Assembly: GCA_036897625.1 (NCBI GenBank)
Contig: JAYMTA010000046.1
Coordinates: 1-55,999 of the forward strand
Length of the DNA: 55,999 bases
Source: Pelargonium cotyledonis
Lineage: Eukaryota; Streptophyta; Magnoliopsida; Geraniales; Geraniaceae
Direction of reading: 5' to 3'
How positions within the stretch are numbered: position 1 is the first letter of the stretch; each line of letters opens with the position of its first letter. The notes under the pieces were generated by a model. The model saw only the letters and a list, made by a program, of their open reading frames with translations, was not told the origin of the DNA and made no database searches. A program made the translations under genes and the position numbers. This document shows positions 1 through 13,083 of this stretch, piece after piece.

Positions 1-3000
1 CTAAAAACTGCAGGCAGGTAACTCCCGGATTTCGTCGTTCTTGATCTGAACAAACAAATGTAGTTTAAAAACAAGGGTTCCCAGGAGATTTTAGTACGCA
101 ATCCTTGGCTAAAAGGTCTCCTTTTTAGTCCCCCTAAAGATTATGCGCGTATCTTGTGCCGTAAAGACATAGACATACTACTTATAAAAAGAATGCAGAA
201 GTTGTATAGAGAATCCCCGTTCGGGAAGTGCCCCATTTGGATTGACTGGAAAGCTTGTTTTAATAGATTCCTTTTTATAATTATAGATATTGAAAATAAT
301 AGGATAAGTCAGTTACTAATGCATATACACCCTTTATTTAACGAATCGGCTTTGATTTACAGGGTTCTTATTTCCTATATAGACTCCTTTTACCGAAGGG
401 GCTTGCCCAGTAGGGTCCTTCTTTACTAAAATTGGATTCCAAAAACCATTTCTGAATCTGACTCATGCCTGAACTAACACTGTTACGTAGTTACTACACT
501 TTACTAGAGTTTTTTGCTTTTCTTGATTCGCCCTCTACGTAAATGACTACCCTATAATTAATTTGTAAAATCAGGATTCAAATCCTATAGAAATCTTAGT
601 TGTATAAGCTTAATTAAATAGAACATAACTTAAGTAGGAGTAAATAAGTAGTGTATGACTACCTAGAATTCGTATACTTGTTTAAAAAGCCAAACAGCTT
701 CTGATAATGATTTAGACAAATAGGTTGGCCAAAGGAGCTGCCCACGTAACTTAAAAGCCTTCCTTCTATCCTAGAATTCCCAACACCAGTCACCGGCCTT
801 TATAATAGATGAAAACCCATAAAATTGGATATTGAATGCGTAGAGTTTCTTTAGGATAACTAGAAGCTAAAATAACAGAAATTTAGACTTTATTTACTTT
901 TGAGTTTGTAACTGAACACTTGAATCTTTGCATCTCACACTGACAATTATTTTCAAATTCTATCCTGAACACAAGCAACAATGGAAAAAGGAGTAAATAA
1001 TACATAATACTATCTCTAAATTGTAAGGCTAGTTACATGTGTTTTTTTAGATTTCTAATAGGAAGTAATCGGACTTGGATCCTAAATTTATTATTTCATG
1101 AGTTTCTCTGCAAAATATTAAAGTAAAACTCTCAGCAAATGAATAGACTTGCGTTACAGGGCTGTTATTTAAAAGCTATTAGATAATTAAAGCTAGGGGC
1201 TTGTGGAGTATACTCACGTGTAGTAGCAAGCTCGAGCAATAATGAATTTCGCTTTGAATTCTAAAAAATAGAACAACTAAACCCATATTTGTTTTAGAAC
1301 CAGAGGGAAGTCAAATACCTTGAGTAGTTGAACAGATAGCAAAAGCGCCTATTAAATATAAAAAATTGTACGCGAAAGTGTATAACAACTGAGGGGGATC
1401 AAATACTCTCTACATTTTCTGTAGGTTAGTGGAACTTTTGCAGTAACTAAGACAGTAAGACTAAGGTTGCAGTAACTACAGAACATAACTTTATATATAA
1501 TTGATTTCTCTAGCACCTAATATCCAAGTAAGTAAAAATAAATTTCATTAGTCAAAGCTCCCTTTTACTTTAAAATGGAACCCCATTTTGTTTTGCTTCT
1601 AAATCACAAAGGGAACTCTCCAAAATCCTTTAGAACGTTCGTCTAAACGAACAAGAGGAAAACCCTTCTATGTTATAAAAAAAAAAACGACCGGTTCTTA
1701 ATTACTCATCCAAATTTCTCTCTTTCTATTTTTATCTTGTTTTATATCCGAGTCTAAACCCCTTATACTATTTAGGCGTAAGTGTTGTACTTGACTGTAG
1801 CGTAGCCACCCTCTAATTGCAGTTACTCATATTTCCCTAAAGGGCCGGTTAAGAGGGATTCCTGAAAGAGGAAAGATTTTTTTACTATAAGGGTTTCTTC
1901 TTCATTCTTTGTAATTTTCCCGAGCTTTGACTCCTACTGCTACCCTTTTTCAGGGACTCCTCTAAATACAAAGGAACGAAAAAAGCTATTCTTTTCATAG
2001 GTTCGGACTAAGTAAAATCTCAATCTACTTAAACTTTAATTTGTTATTTTATTCCTAATATTTACATATATTTTACGGGTTTACAACAGAAGCGCTTTAT
2101 AGTTATAGGTCATACAAGGTAAGGAGAGAATCACAGACTTATTAGGTTATAGGGGGCTACTCAACAAGGAATCAGATCCTTTTCTTTTAGTTTTAATATG
2201 AAGTAGTAGCTCTAGAAACTAGCACAAGTCCATAAAGGAGTCCAAGACCCTCGTAAAAGCAAGGTTACTTGAGATTTTTTACTTATCTGGATTTGAGTCA
2301 CTAACCAAGGAATTTACCTAGCTAGAAATGTATACTAAAAGTTGCCGTCCCCTAACAATTATTCCGTGAATGTAGTAGCGCTTCTACTCGTTCAGAAATA
2401 GGTAACAAACAAACCCTTAGGAAAGGTTACATCTAACCGAAGATTCTGCTTTGTACAATTCTTACTTATGAAATGCATTTTCGCTAGACTCCTTTAAGAA
2501 AAACGTCCTTTTAACACCATAATTGTACAATTTGAGGGGTATCCGTAAGAAGACCTTACATCTTTCGCAGAAGAAGGCGTTACACAAGAGAAGGCTCCTG
2601 AGGGGATATCCAGGATTAGGAGTAATGTAGATCTCCTATCTCAGCAAAGAAGGACAGATTAAAGTACGAAATCTAATCATGTAACGAACTTGCTTCACAA
2701 TCCCATTCGGGAATTCTTTTTTTTTGTCACAAAAGCAACGTATAAAGAGTAGTAATAAAAAGGATTAATGTAGTTTTTCAAAGAACTATCAACGCTGTCA
2801 AAAGCGTAGCTACCCATAAAAAGAGCTTATTAAGGCCCTCTCTGAAACCAAGTTGGGCTGAGTGCTGACTTTACAAGTGCGGGATATTTAGATTCCTATT
2901 TAGACTTTTGTGTTTCATTCATTGCTAGTATTGTACTAAAATATTACCAAGTTTAAGGATTTTAGCTTTAGAATTCATTATATATAGGAGGACTTCTGAC

Positions 3001-3730
3001 TCTACTTAGGAAAATCTGCCATAATCCAAGAATCTTATATATGCTAAATACCTAGGTATAAAAACAAAATAAAACTAATCATAAGTCGTAATAGCTAAAA
3101 AGTAATATGATATGATATTCACGTCAGCATATGCTCTTTGGACTCAACTAAACATCTATGTTGCAATAGCTATAAATGTTACTTATGTAAAGGAAACAAA
3201 GAAAGGAATACTACAACTCAAAATAGGATCTGAAACTGCTTGTAAAATGCCTACGATTCTAGCGAAAGTTTGATATAAGGTTCCCGTTTATAGACTTTGT
3301 CATTCCTAACTCAGAAACAAGAACTAAAGAACATAAGCCAGCAAGAGCTACACTAACCAAGAGTAAAGAAAGGTTAGTTAGAGCTCTGAACGAAGAGAAG
3401 AGGAATTAAGAAAACAAACTATTTAGAGTTTTTGAATTCTTTCTCTATATAGAATAAAAGATAAACAGAAAAATGCTGGGAGCAGTTCCATAAGCGAGTG
3501 CTCGTTAAAGTCAAATTAAGAAAAGTGCTCATAACGAAGAAACCTATAACTTTTTAAAGCATTTATTTATATACTTGCTTAAGCGAGAGTCATTTATTAT
3601 TTACAAGAGGATGGAACAGGAGAATTGGTAAATGAAGTAAAAGTTGAAAAAGCCGGTGCCAATGTCTCGAATCAAGTTATCATAATACTGAAATTCTTAC
3701 TTAAATGTAAGAGTACAAAGTAAACTGAAT

Positions 3731-3794
3731 GGGTCCGAGCACCTTTTTTCCTCCTAAGGCACATGGTGTAGTGTAGGTTCGAGCCCTGTCAGCT
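3731..3794 (+). pseudogene. Degraded tRNA-like sequence, possibly Arg(CCU)-like
   Basis: A T-arm is well formed: stem GTAGG (3773-3777), loop TTCGAGC, stem CCTGT, all five pairs possible if G-U wobbles are allowed. Upstream, CCTT (3742-3745) pairs with AAGG (3756-3759) around a loop containing CCT, which suggests an Arg(CCU) anticodon arm. The words AGCACC before it and the variable region after it follow the usual tRNA order. No D-arm and no pairing acceptor stem are visible, so this is at best a fossil. The isotype is tentative. Confidence 0.4.
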
Positions 3795-6288
3795 TAATGT
3801 CAAAACTAAGTTTCTACTACTACATCTTAAGTTCTACGGGGCCTAGCCCTTACTTATCATTTGATAGTAACTTCTACGGAATCAGTGAAAAAAAAAGAGG
3901 GTTTAGTTTATTTAATATAAGGTTGGGCCATAGGTAGTATTTAATTATGTTTAGAATAAGTAATCGGAAATTGAATCTATGTTTTAATATTTTGATATTC
4001 TGCGAGCTTCCCACTCACTAACTATGCTTGTTTATTTAAACTAAATACATTAATTACGTAGTTAAAAAACTTATAACCTAAGAAATCCTCTGAGAAGTAA
4101 CTCCTTTTTGCAACGGAAGAGTTCCCCACACTTGTAGTAGAGTCCACGTAAGACACCTATACCCTAAATATACATGGTATACCCTTTTTTAAAGGAAAAG
4201 TAACAAATGACTGAAACCTCACTATTCCTCTAACCACTGAAGGATCTACTTCAATGAATTTTCTTCTCTAAATTCTCGCAAAGGCGGGGCTCCCTATGGG
4301 ACTAAAGAATAACTCCTAGAACTAGGTTATAAGTGTCGTAAAAACTATGTTATAACGTTTATCCTGAAGAAAGGGAAACTAGTATATAGTAGATTTCTAC
4401 CACTGCTGTTAAGCATTTTATGATTATATAAGCGCGATTAAGCACTACATAGCTTGGAAAGGCCCCTGATTGAATAGCTGGGAAGTTAAGCTTTTAAGTT
4501 AAGTAATATTACCCTTAACGCCAATACATATATGTCATGTATGAAAGCCTAAATCTTACACCTTTATAAGAATCAAAATTCTTGTAATGGAGTGCTATTA
4601 ATTATGGAGTTTTCTCTCAAACTAAGAATATACCGTGCTAAACAGTATGGAGTTTGTTGGATTGACCGAAAAACTTATATAATTGCAAGAAACGCCGTGT
4701 ATTTTTTATAGACAAAGCAGTATATGCGTAGAGCTTTTTAAAGAAGTTAGGTAATTGTGATATAGGCCCGCAGGAGAGTAAGATTACAAGTTCTACTATT
4801 AATTTATCAAAGGTTTGTTTCATTTCGGTATGTGGGCCCTTTGTATGAATACTAGTTACAAGGGTTTCCTATATCTGTACTTCTCTTTCTAAGGGACTCT
4901 ACCATGTAAACATAAATTGTAATATAGCTGGCCCTTATACTTGCTACATGAATCTTATTCAATCCGGACCTATTATTTCTTTATCTGGAATATCTAATTA
5001 GTTCCTTTGGACTCAAGCGAAATCCTTTAAATTTAATAAGAATTTTCGGTAGGAATTGCTTATATAATAGGGAAATCCCAGAGAATAATCTTATCCCCAA
5101 GCCCATCTGTAAAGGAGGTTAAATACAAGAGAAGGAAATCCATAAGAAAAAAGGAGGACTTACACTGTACTGTAGGGAATTCCTTGCGACTGTAGATTCT
5201 CAATCCCTGATAAAAGTCAGGACTAGTTTTTCTGCCGAATTTGGATCTTAACGTGAAGTTTTTCGAAGTATTTATTCAAAGCGTCTTTTCCTTTCATTAA
5301 GTTAGAGCTAAACTCAAAGCTCGTGAACAAAAAATTTAAAGGGAGGGCTGAGATCCTGGAAGAGTCTCCTTAGTTTGGAATTTATACTACCCAAAAGGGA
5401 TTCTTGCCCTAAATGTTCCAATGATAATGAAACCTTTTAATAGCAGCAGTAAGAATTAGAGAACCCCGCTTATAATAGATGATAGAAAAGGCTTCCAGCA
5501 TAACTTTGGAAGACATCCGGGAACTTTGACAGGTGCTTAACTAATTTTTAATTACGGATCCTTTTATGAGATAAATTAGGTAATTTATGATACTATTTAG
5601 TAACAAGATTTCTTTTATTCTGAGTACTTTAGTAATAAGAACTCCGCTTAAGCTATAAGGATTACTGACTCAACTCAACTTATTTAAAATGAAGCAAAAA
5701 GGAATTGGAAAATGCGATTAGCAGTTACTAAAATCTTGAGAATTAAAGGTTTATAGTAAACAAAGAAAGATTTGGAATAAAAGTTGTATAGTAGAAGCCC
5801 AAGAGCAGGTAAAGTATAGAATAGGTTTACCTTTTGGTGCCTTTACGGTTCTCGAATCTAGTTAACAAGGAAAGGAAGGTTATATAACTCTAGTTCCAAC
5901 TATTCATTTGGTAAGCAAACTCCCTTTCCTGTGCTTTATTTTTACCTTTATATAATGCACAAAAGGCGTCCCACTTATGGCTATGCCTTTGAAAAACTTT
6001 ATTATTAGGAATTCGGATTACCCTGTTTCGAACTAATGACATAATGCAAAAGTACTTAATCTCAGTTCTTCTTTTTATAGATTCGTTAATGGAATAAGCA
6101 AGGGCATACTTGCTGATACTGACCTCTTTCTGTTCTGCGCCAAAAAGAAAAGTAATTAAGACAAGTTTTAAACTCCAGTTTCTAATAGGAGAGTTACTGT
6201 ATCAATTATACAAGGATACGGACACTTAAGGGAGTTCTAACTATCTCGAGGTTGCCCCCCAACTCAAGCGGCGGAGATCCTTGTTCTT

Positions 6289-6362
6289 TTAATAGAATTT
6301 GAACCTAAGACATTCGATGAATGGAGCTTTTGCGTTGTCCAGTCTCAACTGCTTCAATAACC
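6289..6362 (-). pseudogene. Weak tRNA-like fossil
   Basis: On the minus strand the words ATGTC, TTAGG and TTCAAAT follow the order of the variable region and T-arm of a tRNA-Trp or similar tRNA. The 3' half of the T stem does not pair, and no convincing D-arm, anticodon arm or acceptor stem can be drawn. It is listed because such T-arm words recur through the block far more often than expected by chance. Alone it could be coincidence. Confidence 0.2.
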
Positions 6363-9300
6363 TCCTGAAAAGAGCGGTTCGTCAATTGGATTTACTGCGG
6401 TTATTCCTTAATAAAATTCCGTTATAAACCTTATAGAATCCAGTGCATCATAACTGCGTATTAATACATCTTTAGATTCCAAGCTGGTACTCTTAGGCTC
6501 AGGAAGAACTCCGATATTTACATTTACCCACGGAAGCCCTACTTATGTTTTAGTTTAGTCTAATTATAATTTAGCAGAGAAATTTGAGTGCGAGTTTTTT
6601 CATTAGAAAGGAATGTCTCGACTCTTAGCTTTCAAACTTAATAAAACGAAAGACCCGGTATTAAAAATAAAAAGTTTCGGATTTCGCACTCCTGAGAATT
6701 CCAGCGCTAATTTTTTTTATAGATTAAATTATCTAGAACAAGGTTGCTCTAATAGAGCTAATCTGATATAAAAAGCTCTAAATTACCCGTCTAAAAGGCA
6801 GTAATCAACTCAGAGGGTATCTATTACAGTGGGACTCTTTTACGATAGGTAGAGATTAACCGGATCTTCATATTCTAAAAAAAAATATAAGACATAGGTT
6901 ACAAATACAACTTCGACCTACTACTTTCTAAGCAGTTCAAGATTCTGACTATCCTTGGAAAAGTACAAATTTACTATATAGGCGACTCTCTACATTCTCG
7001 AAGAACTCTATATCCTTTGCTTGGCAAGGAATTGCGGGTAGATCTGAAACATTATTCAATTAAAACTTGGGTTGGGTATAATATGCCGTAATCAGAATAT
7101 GAGGTACGCATCCGTTTTACCAGGTCCTATAATTACTCAAATGTCTACAGGATAAGTCCTTTTACTTACAAGGGCCCATTTTCAAAGCAACGAACTCAAA
7201 AAGTCAAGGATTAGTTATTCTCCAAAAAACATTGATAAGATATAAAAGAGGAGTTTCCAAAGTTATTTATTTTCTATTCAGAGGAATTTTTGCCGTAAGT
7301 GTAGCTACCCTTTTAAACAACTTCTATATCACATAAGCCTAAACCTAAGATTGAAAACTTCTCCTTTGATGTTCCAAGAGACTTCCACAGCAAGGTTTAG
7401 TTTACTTTTTAGTGATAAAAAGAAGATACCGGGGGTATTGTATCCTGTTTAAAAAGTTAGTACTTAAAGACCTAACACGGTTCCTCCCCCTATCCTACAA
7501 CTTGAGCAAGAGTTTTTTATAGTACAATACTCTACTCTAGGTCTGCGAACAAAGCAATATGTGGGCGGCTACCGTAAACAGGGGAATCTTATAATAAACT
7601 CTCTTCCGACGGTCCTAGATTTGCATTCCACCCGGGTATCTTAGGCTATAATAGAGGTTTTCAGCATGCTAAAGTACAATACAAAGACTGTCCTAAAAAG
7701 CAAACCTACTGCACTTCCTTGAGAACTTAAAAGTTGGAATCGCTTAGATAGAGAATCTTTGAATCTAAATCTTCTGAAAACAAGCAAGAAATTTACCCTT
7801 CAATAGGAGCTTATAATTATCACAAAGACACAGAGATCACCAGAATAGCTAAGTTTAGTCGTAATTTCGCCTGTTTTGAGGTGTATAAGTTGAAGGAGTT
7901 GTAAAAAATAGAAGCACTTAAATAGGAGAATTACATTTAAATACTTGATTCACGAAAAAGGCAAAGTAGGAACCGCTTCTATATAAACATACAAAAACGT
8001 ATTAGTCGGTCGGGGTGTTTTAATACGGAGTACCCCGTTTAAAGTAGAGTATTAAGGTGTTATAACCTTGAACTGTTGATTGACGTAGCAATGCAGTAAA
8101 GGGGGCTCCTTTTCGTCTCAAGCACAGGTAATAGCAATAGAGTCTTCTTATTTTTATGGAATACTAATTTCAATTTGATTTCATATGTAAAAAATTAATA
8201 TACTTAATTAAGTAACAAATTATATCCAATTAGTAAGTTCTCAGTAAAAGAAGGAGTTTACAGGGTCCTTTAACACCCATTCAAAAATCTATGTTTATAA
8301 TGATAGTAAGGAATCCTTTGTTTTTCGATCAGCATAGGATAAAATAAAGATAGATACTAATTTGAGAAGAGGCATTACTCAGCATAATATTAAGCAAATA
8401 AGAATTAGTACAAAAGTCTTTACTAGCTTAGTGTAACCTTCCCCCTAGTTATCGGTCATTTTCTGGAAAGTATATCGTGTAAACTTTTTTTGTTGCATGT
8501 AAATACCCCGACTAGAGATACCTCTTTTAGCTTTTTATAATTTATTTACTTTTTTCTTAACATCAAATCTAAAGCCCGCCTTTTTATAGCGCTTATAACT
8601 TGCGGATTTCTGAGGTATAAAGGTTATCAGTATCATGCTTTTTTTACACCCAATCTGGATCAAGATTCTATTAAAACTCGGTTGGTTGAATTACGCTCCG
8701 CTCTTAATAAACTGAATAACCCTTAACGAGTAAGGCTTTACTTCCTTAAAAAGTATTGGATTCTTTTTCATTTCTACTTATCTTCACCTTTTGCCTATCA
8801 TCAAAGATAGCCAGTTGTTTGTAGGGTTTGTCTTACTCGTTATTTAATTTAGCAGTTAAAGTCGAAGTTTTCCTTGTTAAAGCAAGACTAAACCAGGGCA
8901 ATAGCATCACTTACGGATAGGACTCTGTACTAGATATAGGATCTCCTTTGTAGTTCTATTTTTCATATCTACTAGTTTAGGACTTCTTAATCTTAAAGTT
9001 CCTGAACTATAGGAATTAACTCTTTGTTTTAGAGACTCAGATTTCTAGTTAGTAGGAATCCCAGTTCCTGTCATATGCTGGATTAGAAACAAATAAGTTT
9101 ATGTTCAGGTATAGGTATCTTAGATAGTACTATTCCTAGCTTCCAAAAGAGTGGTTAGATTCTCTGCTTTACAAAGATGGAATTACTCCTAGCATAAACT
9201 CTCATTAGGAATCTTAAGAGCTTGGGAGTGCTAAGAAAGAGCTGTGGACAGTCTTCTCAAGGAGAATCCGTATAATCTTATATTCTGTTATATTACAGTG

Positions 9301-12300
9301 TCAAGCTAACAAGTCTATCAAGAATCTAGAATCTTTAACACCTTTTCCAGACAAGAAAGCTAGAGAAACACCGGGTATTAGACATGAAAGTAAGGATTTC
9401 TAGCTAGCAACACCAGACCCAACAAGGTCTCGGGTTTCCTATATCCACTAAGAATGAATGTTACTATCCAAGAAGATAAAAGAGCTTGCTTTACACTGAA
9501 GAGCTACCAATTTAGTAAGGTTGTTCCTAAACTATATAAACTCAATAAGGAATGTACTCTCAACCAAGAATAGAATCTGTGTCCATAACCTAATTTGATA
9601 TTGATGTAACAACTTTCTTTGTTATAACTTAACCCACTCTCTAAAGCTCCCACTAAAATACTATAGAGAATGTAGACCAAGGTAGTACACACGTTTATAT
9701 AATCTCAGCTATTCTTTTTCAAGCTAGCAACACTTCCAATCCAAAGGAATCCCCTTACCACGAATACAAATGGACTTCTTAGACTAGAATCAGTTATCGC
9801 TGAAGACAAAACTGCAAGCTTTGCAATAGAGCTACACTTGAGAAAATGCATTTGCTTTCCCTCATGATAAGAACTAAGACAAGAAATTGTATTAACTCCT
9901 TTACAGGTTTATACATAGAAGTGAGAGATTCCCTAAACTCAAGTAAAACTTTTAAGGTAATATACTCTCAAAGCTAAAAAGTAAATAAAAAATGTTCCTT
10001 GGAAACAAATAGATCTTGTTTCTATGTTATCCGTCTATCCGCTTAGGAATAAAGCTTTCTAGCATCACATCAAACCACCTGGACTTTCCTTAAAGTAAAG
10101 AAAAACCCGTAACTTAAATGCTGAATAAAAATAACCACAATATAGAAATGATTATCTATCCAGAAACCCTTTTATCCTCAGTTAAGATCTTCGGTGGGAT
10201 ATAGGGAGACCTTATTGAGACCTCAAATCCTATGTTTACATTACAATAGACCCTTTTTTTTATTAAAAATCTTTATTTAGTATCTGTAATAGAAAACCTA
10301 GAAACAAGGAAACACAAATAAAACTCTCTTTATACTTTTTAGGAGATAAACTCTACCTTTCATCTTATCCAGCTTTCTACTATAACTAAGGCATAGGCCT
10401 TTCGTACGAGCTAGACCTGTCTAAGTGAGATACCCGGTACTTATCAGAGCTGCTACTGTATTGTTACTAGGAAATTTAGAGTTATATAGTGTTATTAACT
10501 TTATTAGATAGAAAGAGCCCCTATAGTAAAGTATCCCTCCTATGTAGCTTATTGTTAAAGAGGAGTTAGCCCTAGTAGATAATACAGGAATCTCTTTTAC
10601 TGAGTAAACATTCTTTGTTTACCAGGTTAGGCCATTATGAGTATTCCAGAAAGTAAACCTTACACCACTAGGACCAACAAAAAACCCCGGAATCCCGAAA
10701 ACCTAGAACTTTAGCTTCAGCTCTCTTAAAACATTTAACCATCTAGACTAGCAAAAACCGGAACCTAAAAAAGAAAAAAAAAAAAGCTAAAGGATAACAA
10801 ATCCGGGTTTCATGTAAATAAATGATAGATAGTCTTGGCTTATATACTTAATAACGTTATAAAAGAGTTATAGGACCTCCTGTTTTTATCTCATTATTGG
10901 TACTAAGGAAAGATCAATTAGAATAGAAAGCTCAAATCTCTTCTTGCGCAGTAAGTTCAGGAATTTTTCATTTGTTTACAAATACAATAGCTGGTCATAT
11001 TTTAGTACAGTTTTTGAGTCGGGGATGTTGTATAAATAATAGGTGTTACCTTTCTACTTTTGAGTATACTTTACTAAAGCTGTTAAGGACTTTCCACCCT
11101 TGAAAGTTAAGAACTTTAGAGCTCTCCTATTCTTTTACAGAAGTTTATGACAACCCTTAATTTATAAAGCCGGGTCTTAACTAAGCAACCTCTCTAAGGA
11201 CCCACTTAATCTAAAGGCCAGTCCCAGACATTTATAGAGTAGTCAAACTAGTTAATACTAAAAAACAGGAAATATATAAGACTTATTAGCCAATATTGAG
11301 TACTAAACTTTTCACCTCATCCTTCTTACCGACTTACGGGCTCGCTTTCTTAATCTTCTTAGTCAGACCTAGACCCCGTTTCTTTGAAGTCTTAAGAGCT
11401 TTAACTGTTTTAGCTTTTATTAGTCTTATTAAATAATAACGTATCTACCCTAGAGTTAGTGTATTATTATATTGTATAAGAATAGGATAGTCTTATAATA
11501 GTTCTACTCTTATTAAGTCAGCTTCCCCTCTTGTTCTCTGTTCTTATCAGTAAAAGAGGCAAGTTTACTTGTATAGTAGAGAAGGAGTCTATGTACCCGA
11601 TTGAAGGCATCCAGAGGAAGGGTAACGCAGGATAGTCAACCTTACATTGTGACACCAACAGCTTGTTCACAGCTTTCTTATCCACAGCTAACCTCTTCAG
11701 AGCACAAAGAAAAGGAGCTACATGTACATGGTTAAATACCAACAGGACTTAGGAGAAAGCAGAGTACTTGGATTAGAGAATGAATGACTTACAAGATTTC
11801 TAATTCCTAAAACAAGTCTGACTAATTATGTCTGTGTTCTTGTTTCAGACTCTGATTCAGAATACCCTCTTTCTGAAGCCTACTAACTACCTCTATTAAG
11901 AGCTGTAACCTTCTGAGTCTTTGGATTTGTGCTACTCTTCAGAGCCAAAACACTTCCTAGTTTTAGCAATACTCTTAATCTCAATACCTACCTTATTCAA
12001 CAGACTTTTCTTAGTAACTATACCTGCTCTCTTAGCTATACCTGGACTCTTCATGATACTTGCAGCTTTAATGTTACTGTTTTATTCTCAGCTATAAAAA
12101 CTTTCGTCTTGATAATACCTCTAGCTAGACTCTTTCTTATATAGATAGGGATTCCCTGTCTTATAAACTGTACTTATTTTACTCCCTATATCTTCTTTAG
12201 TTTATAGTTATTGTATTAATCTTTGTATTGTATAGGTATATTGGTAGTATATAAGAATAGCTTTTATGTTGTTAGTTCTTTTCCTGTAGCAGGTAATCTA

Positions 12301-13011
12301 AAAACCTTAGGAAAGTTTCATTAACAGCTAACCCGTTTTTCTAGCTCAGCTAGGGGATATATCGATAGCCAGTTCCGAAGTCTTCTTTTTGTATACAGGT
12401 TTGTAGAGAGGGGCCGGCCCTTTCATGTAATGAGTAGACATATGTAGTTATTCCTAATTTGATATAGGGGACGTTTCGAAATAAAGGAATACGAAGCGGA
12501 ATTACTAAAAAAGGGGAAATCTCATTTCGATAAAGAGAGGTATCCTCGCCCACTAGTTATTGTTGTAGAGAAAGCATTGTAAAAATTTTTAAATCCCTTA
12601 AATAAATTCTTCTAATAAATATCTGCCATTTTCTTTTTAAGGGCTTCGGTTAGGAAAAGGACATAGGCCTGATTTTAATGAATTTAAGGAGCATTGCAGA
12701 AATCTTATACTTTAAAAAGGTCCTTAGATAAAACAATCAAGAGGGATTGGCTTATACTTGATAGTAATTTAAGGATTTAATCAGAAGTATAACTCCTCTA
12801 AGAGGGAGTAATTTAAAACCAAAAAGCCAGTAAATAACGGGTATCCGTAGAAAGCTAGCGTGAATAGGGAAAACAAGTTTAAACTTTCAATGACTAATAA
12901 GCTAAGCTCTAAGACTGTACATAAGGGGTACTTTTATATAATACCGATTTGCGTTTTTATGTTATGAAACTCCGAGGCGAGTCCCCATTATTAAATACTA
13001 TCCTGTACGAA

Positions 13012-13083
13012 TTCGAACCCTTGGCCTCCACTGGTAAACTACTCAGCATTTTGGTTCCTCCTGACATAAACGAGTGCTAAAGT
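13012..13083 (-). pseudogene. Weak tRNA-like fossil, possibly class II (Ser/Leu type)
   Basis: On the minus strand a GGGTTCGAATTC T-arm word lies downstream of CTGAGTAGTTTA, which resembles the D-arm region of Ser or Leu tRNAs. No stem pairs over its whole length and no anticodon can be assigned. It may be a degraded tRNA or chance. Confidence 0.22.

Noticed and set aside
154-429. Open frame of 91 codons on the plus strand
   Set aside because: It has no motif, homologue or codon pattern that I recognise, and frames of this size are expected by chance in tens of kilobases of such sequence. The same holds for the other 60-96 codon frames in the first 47.9 kb.
560-600. T-arm-like word AGGATTCAAATCCTATAG
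   Set aside because: It is a short self-complementary stretch without the rest of a tRNA.
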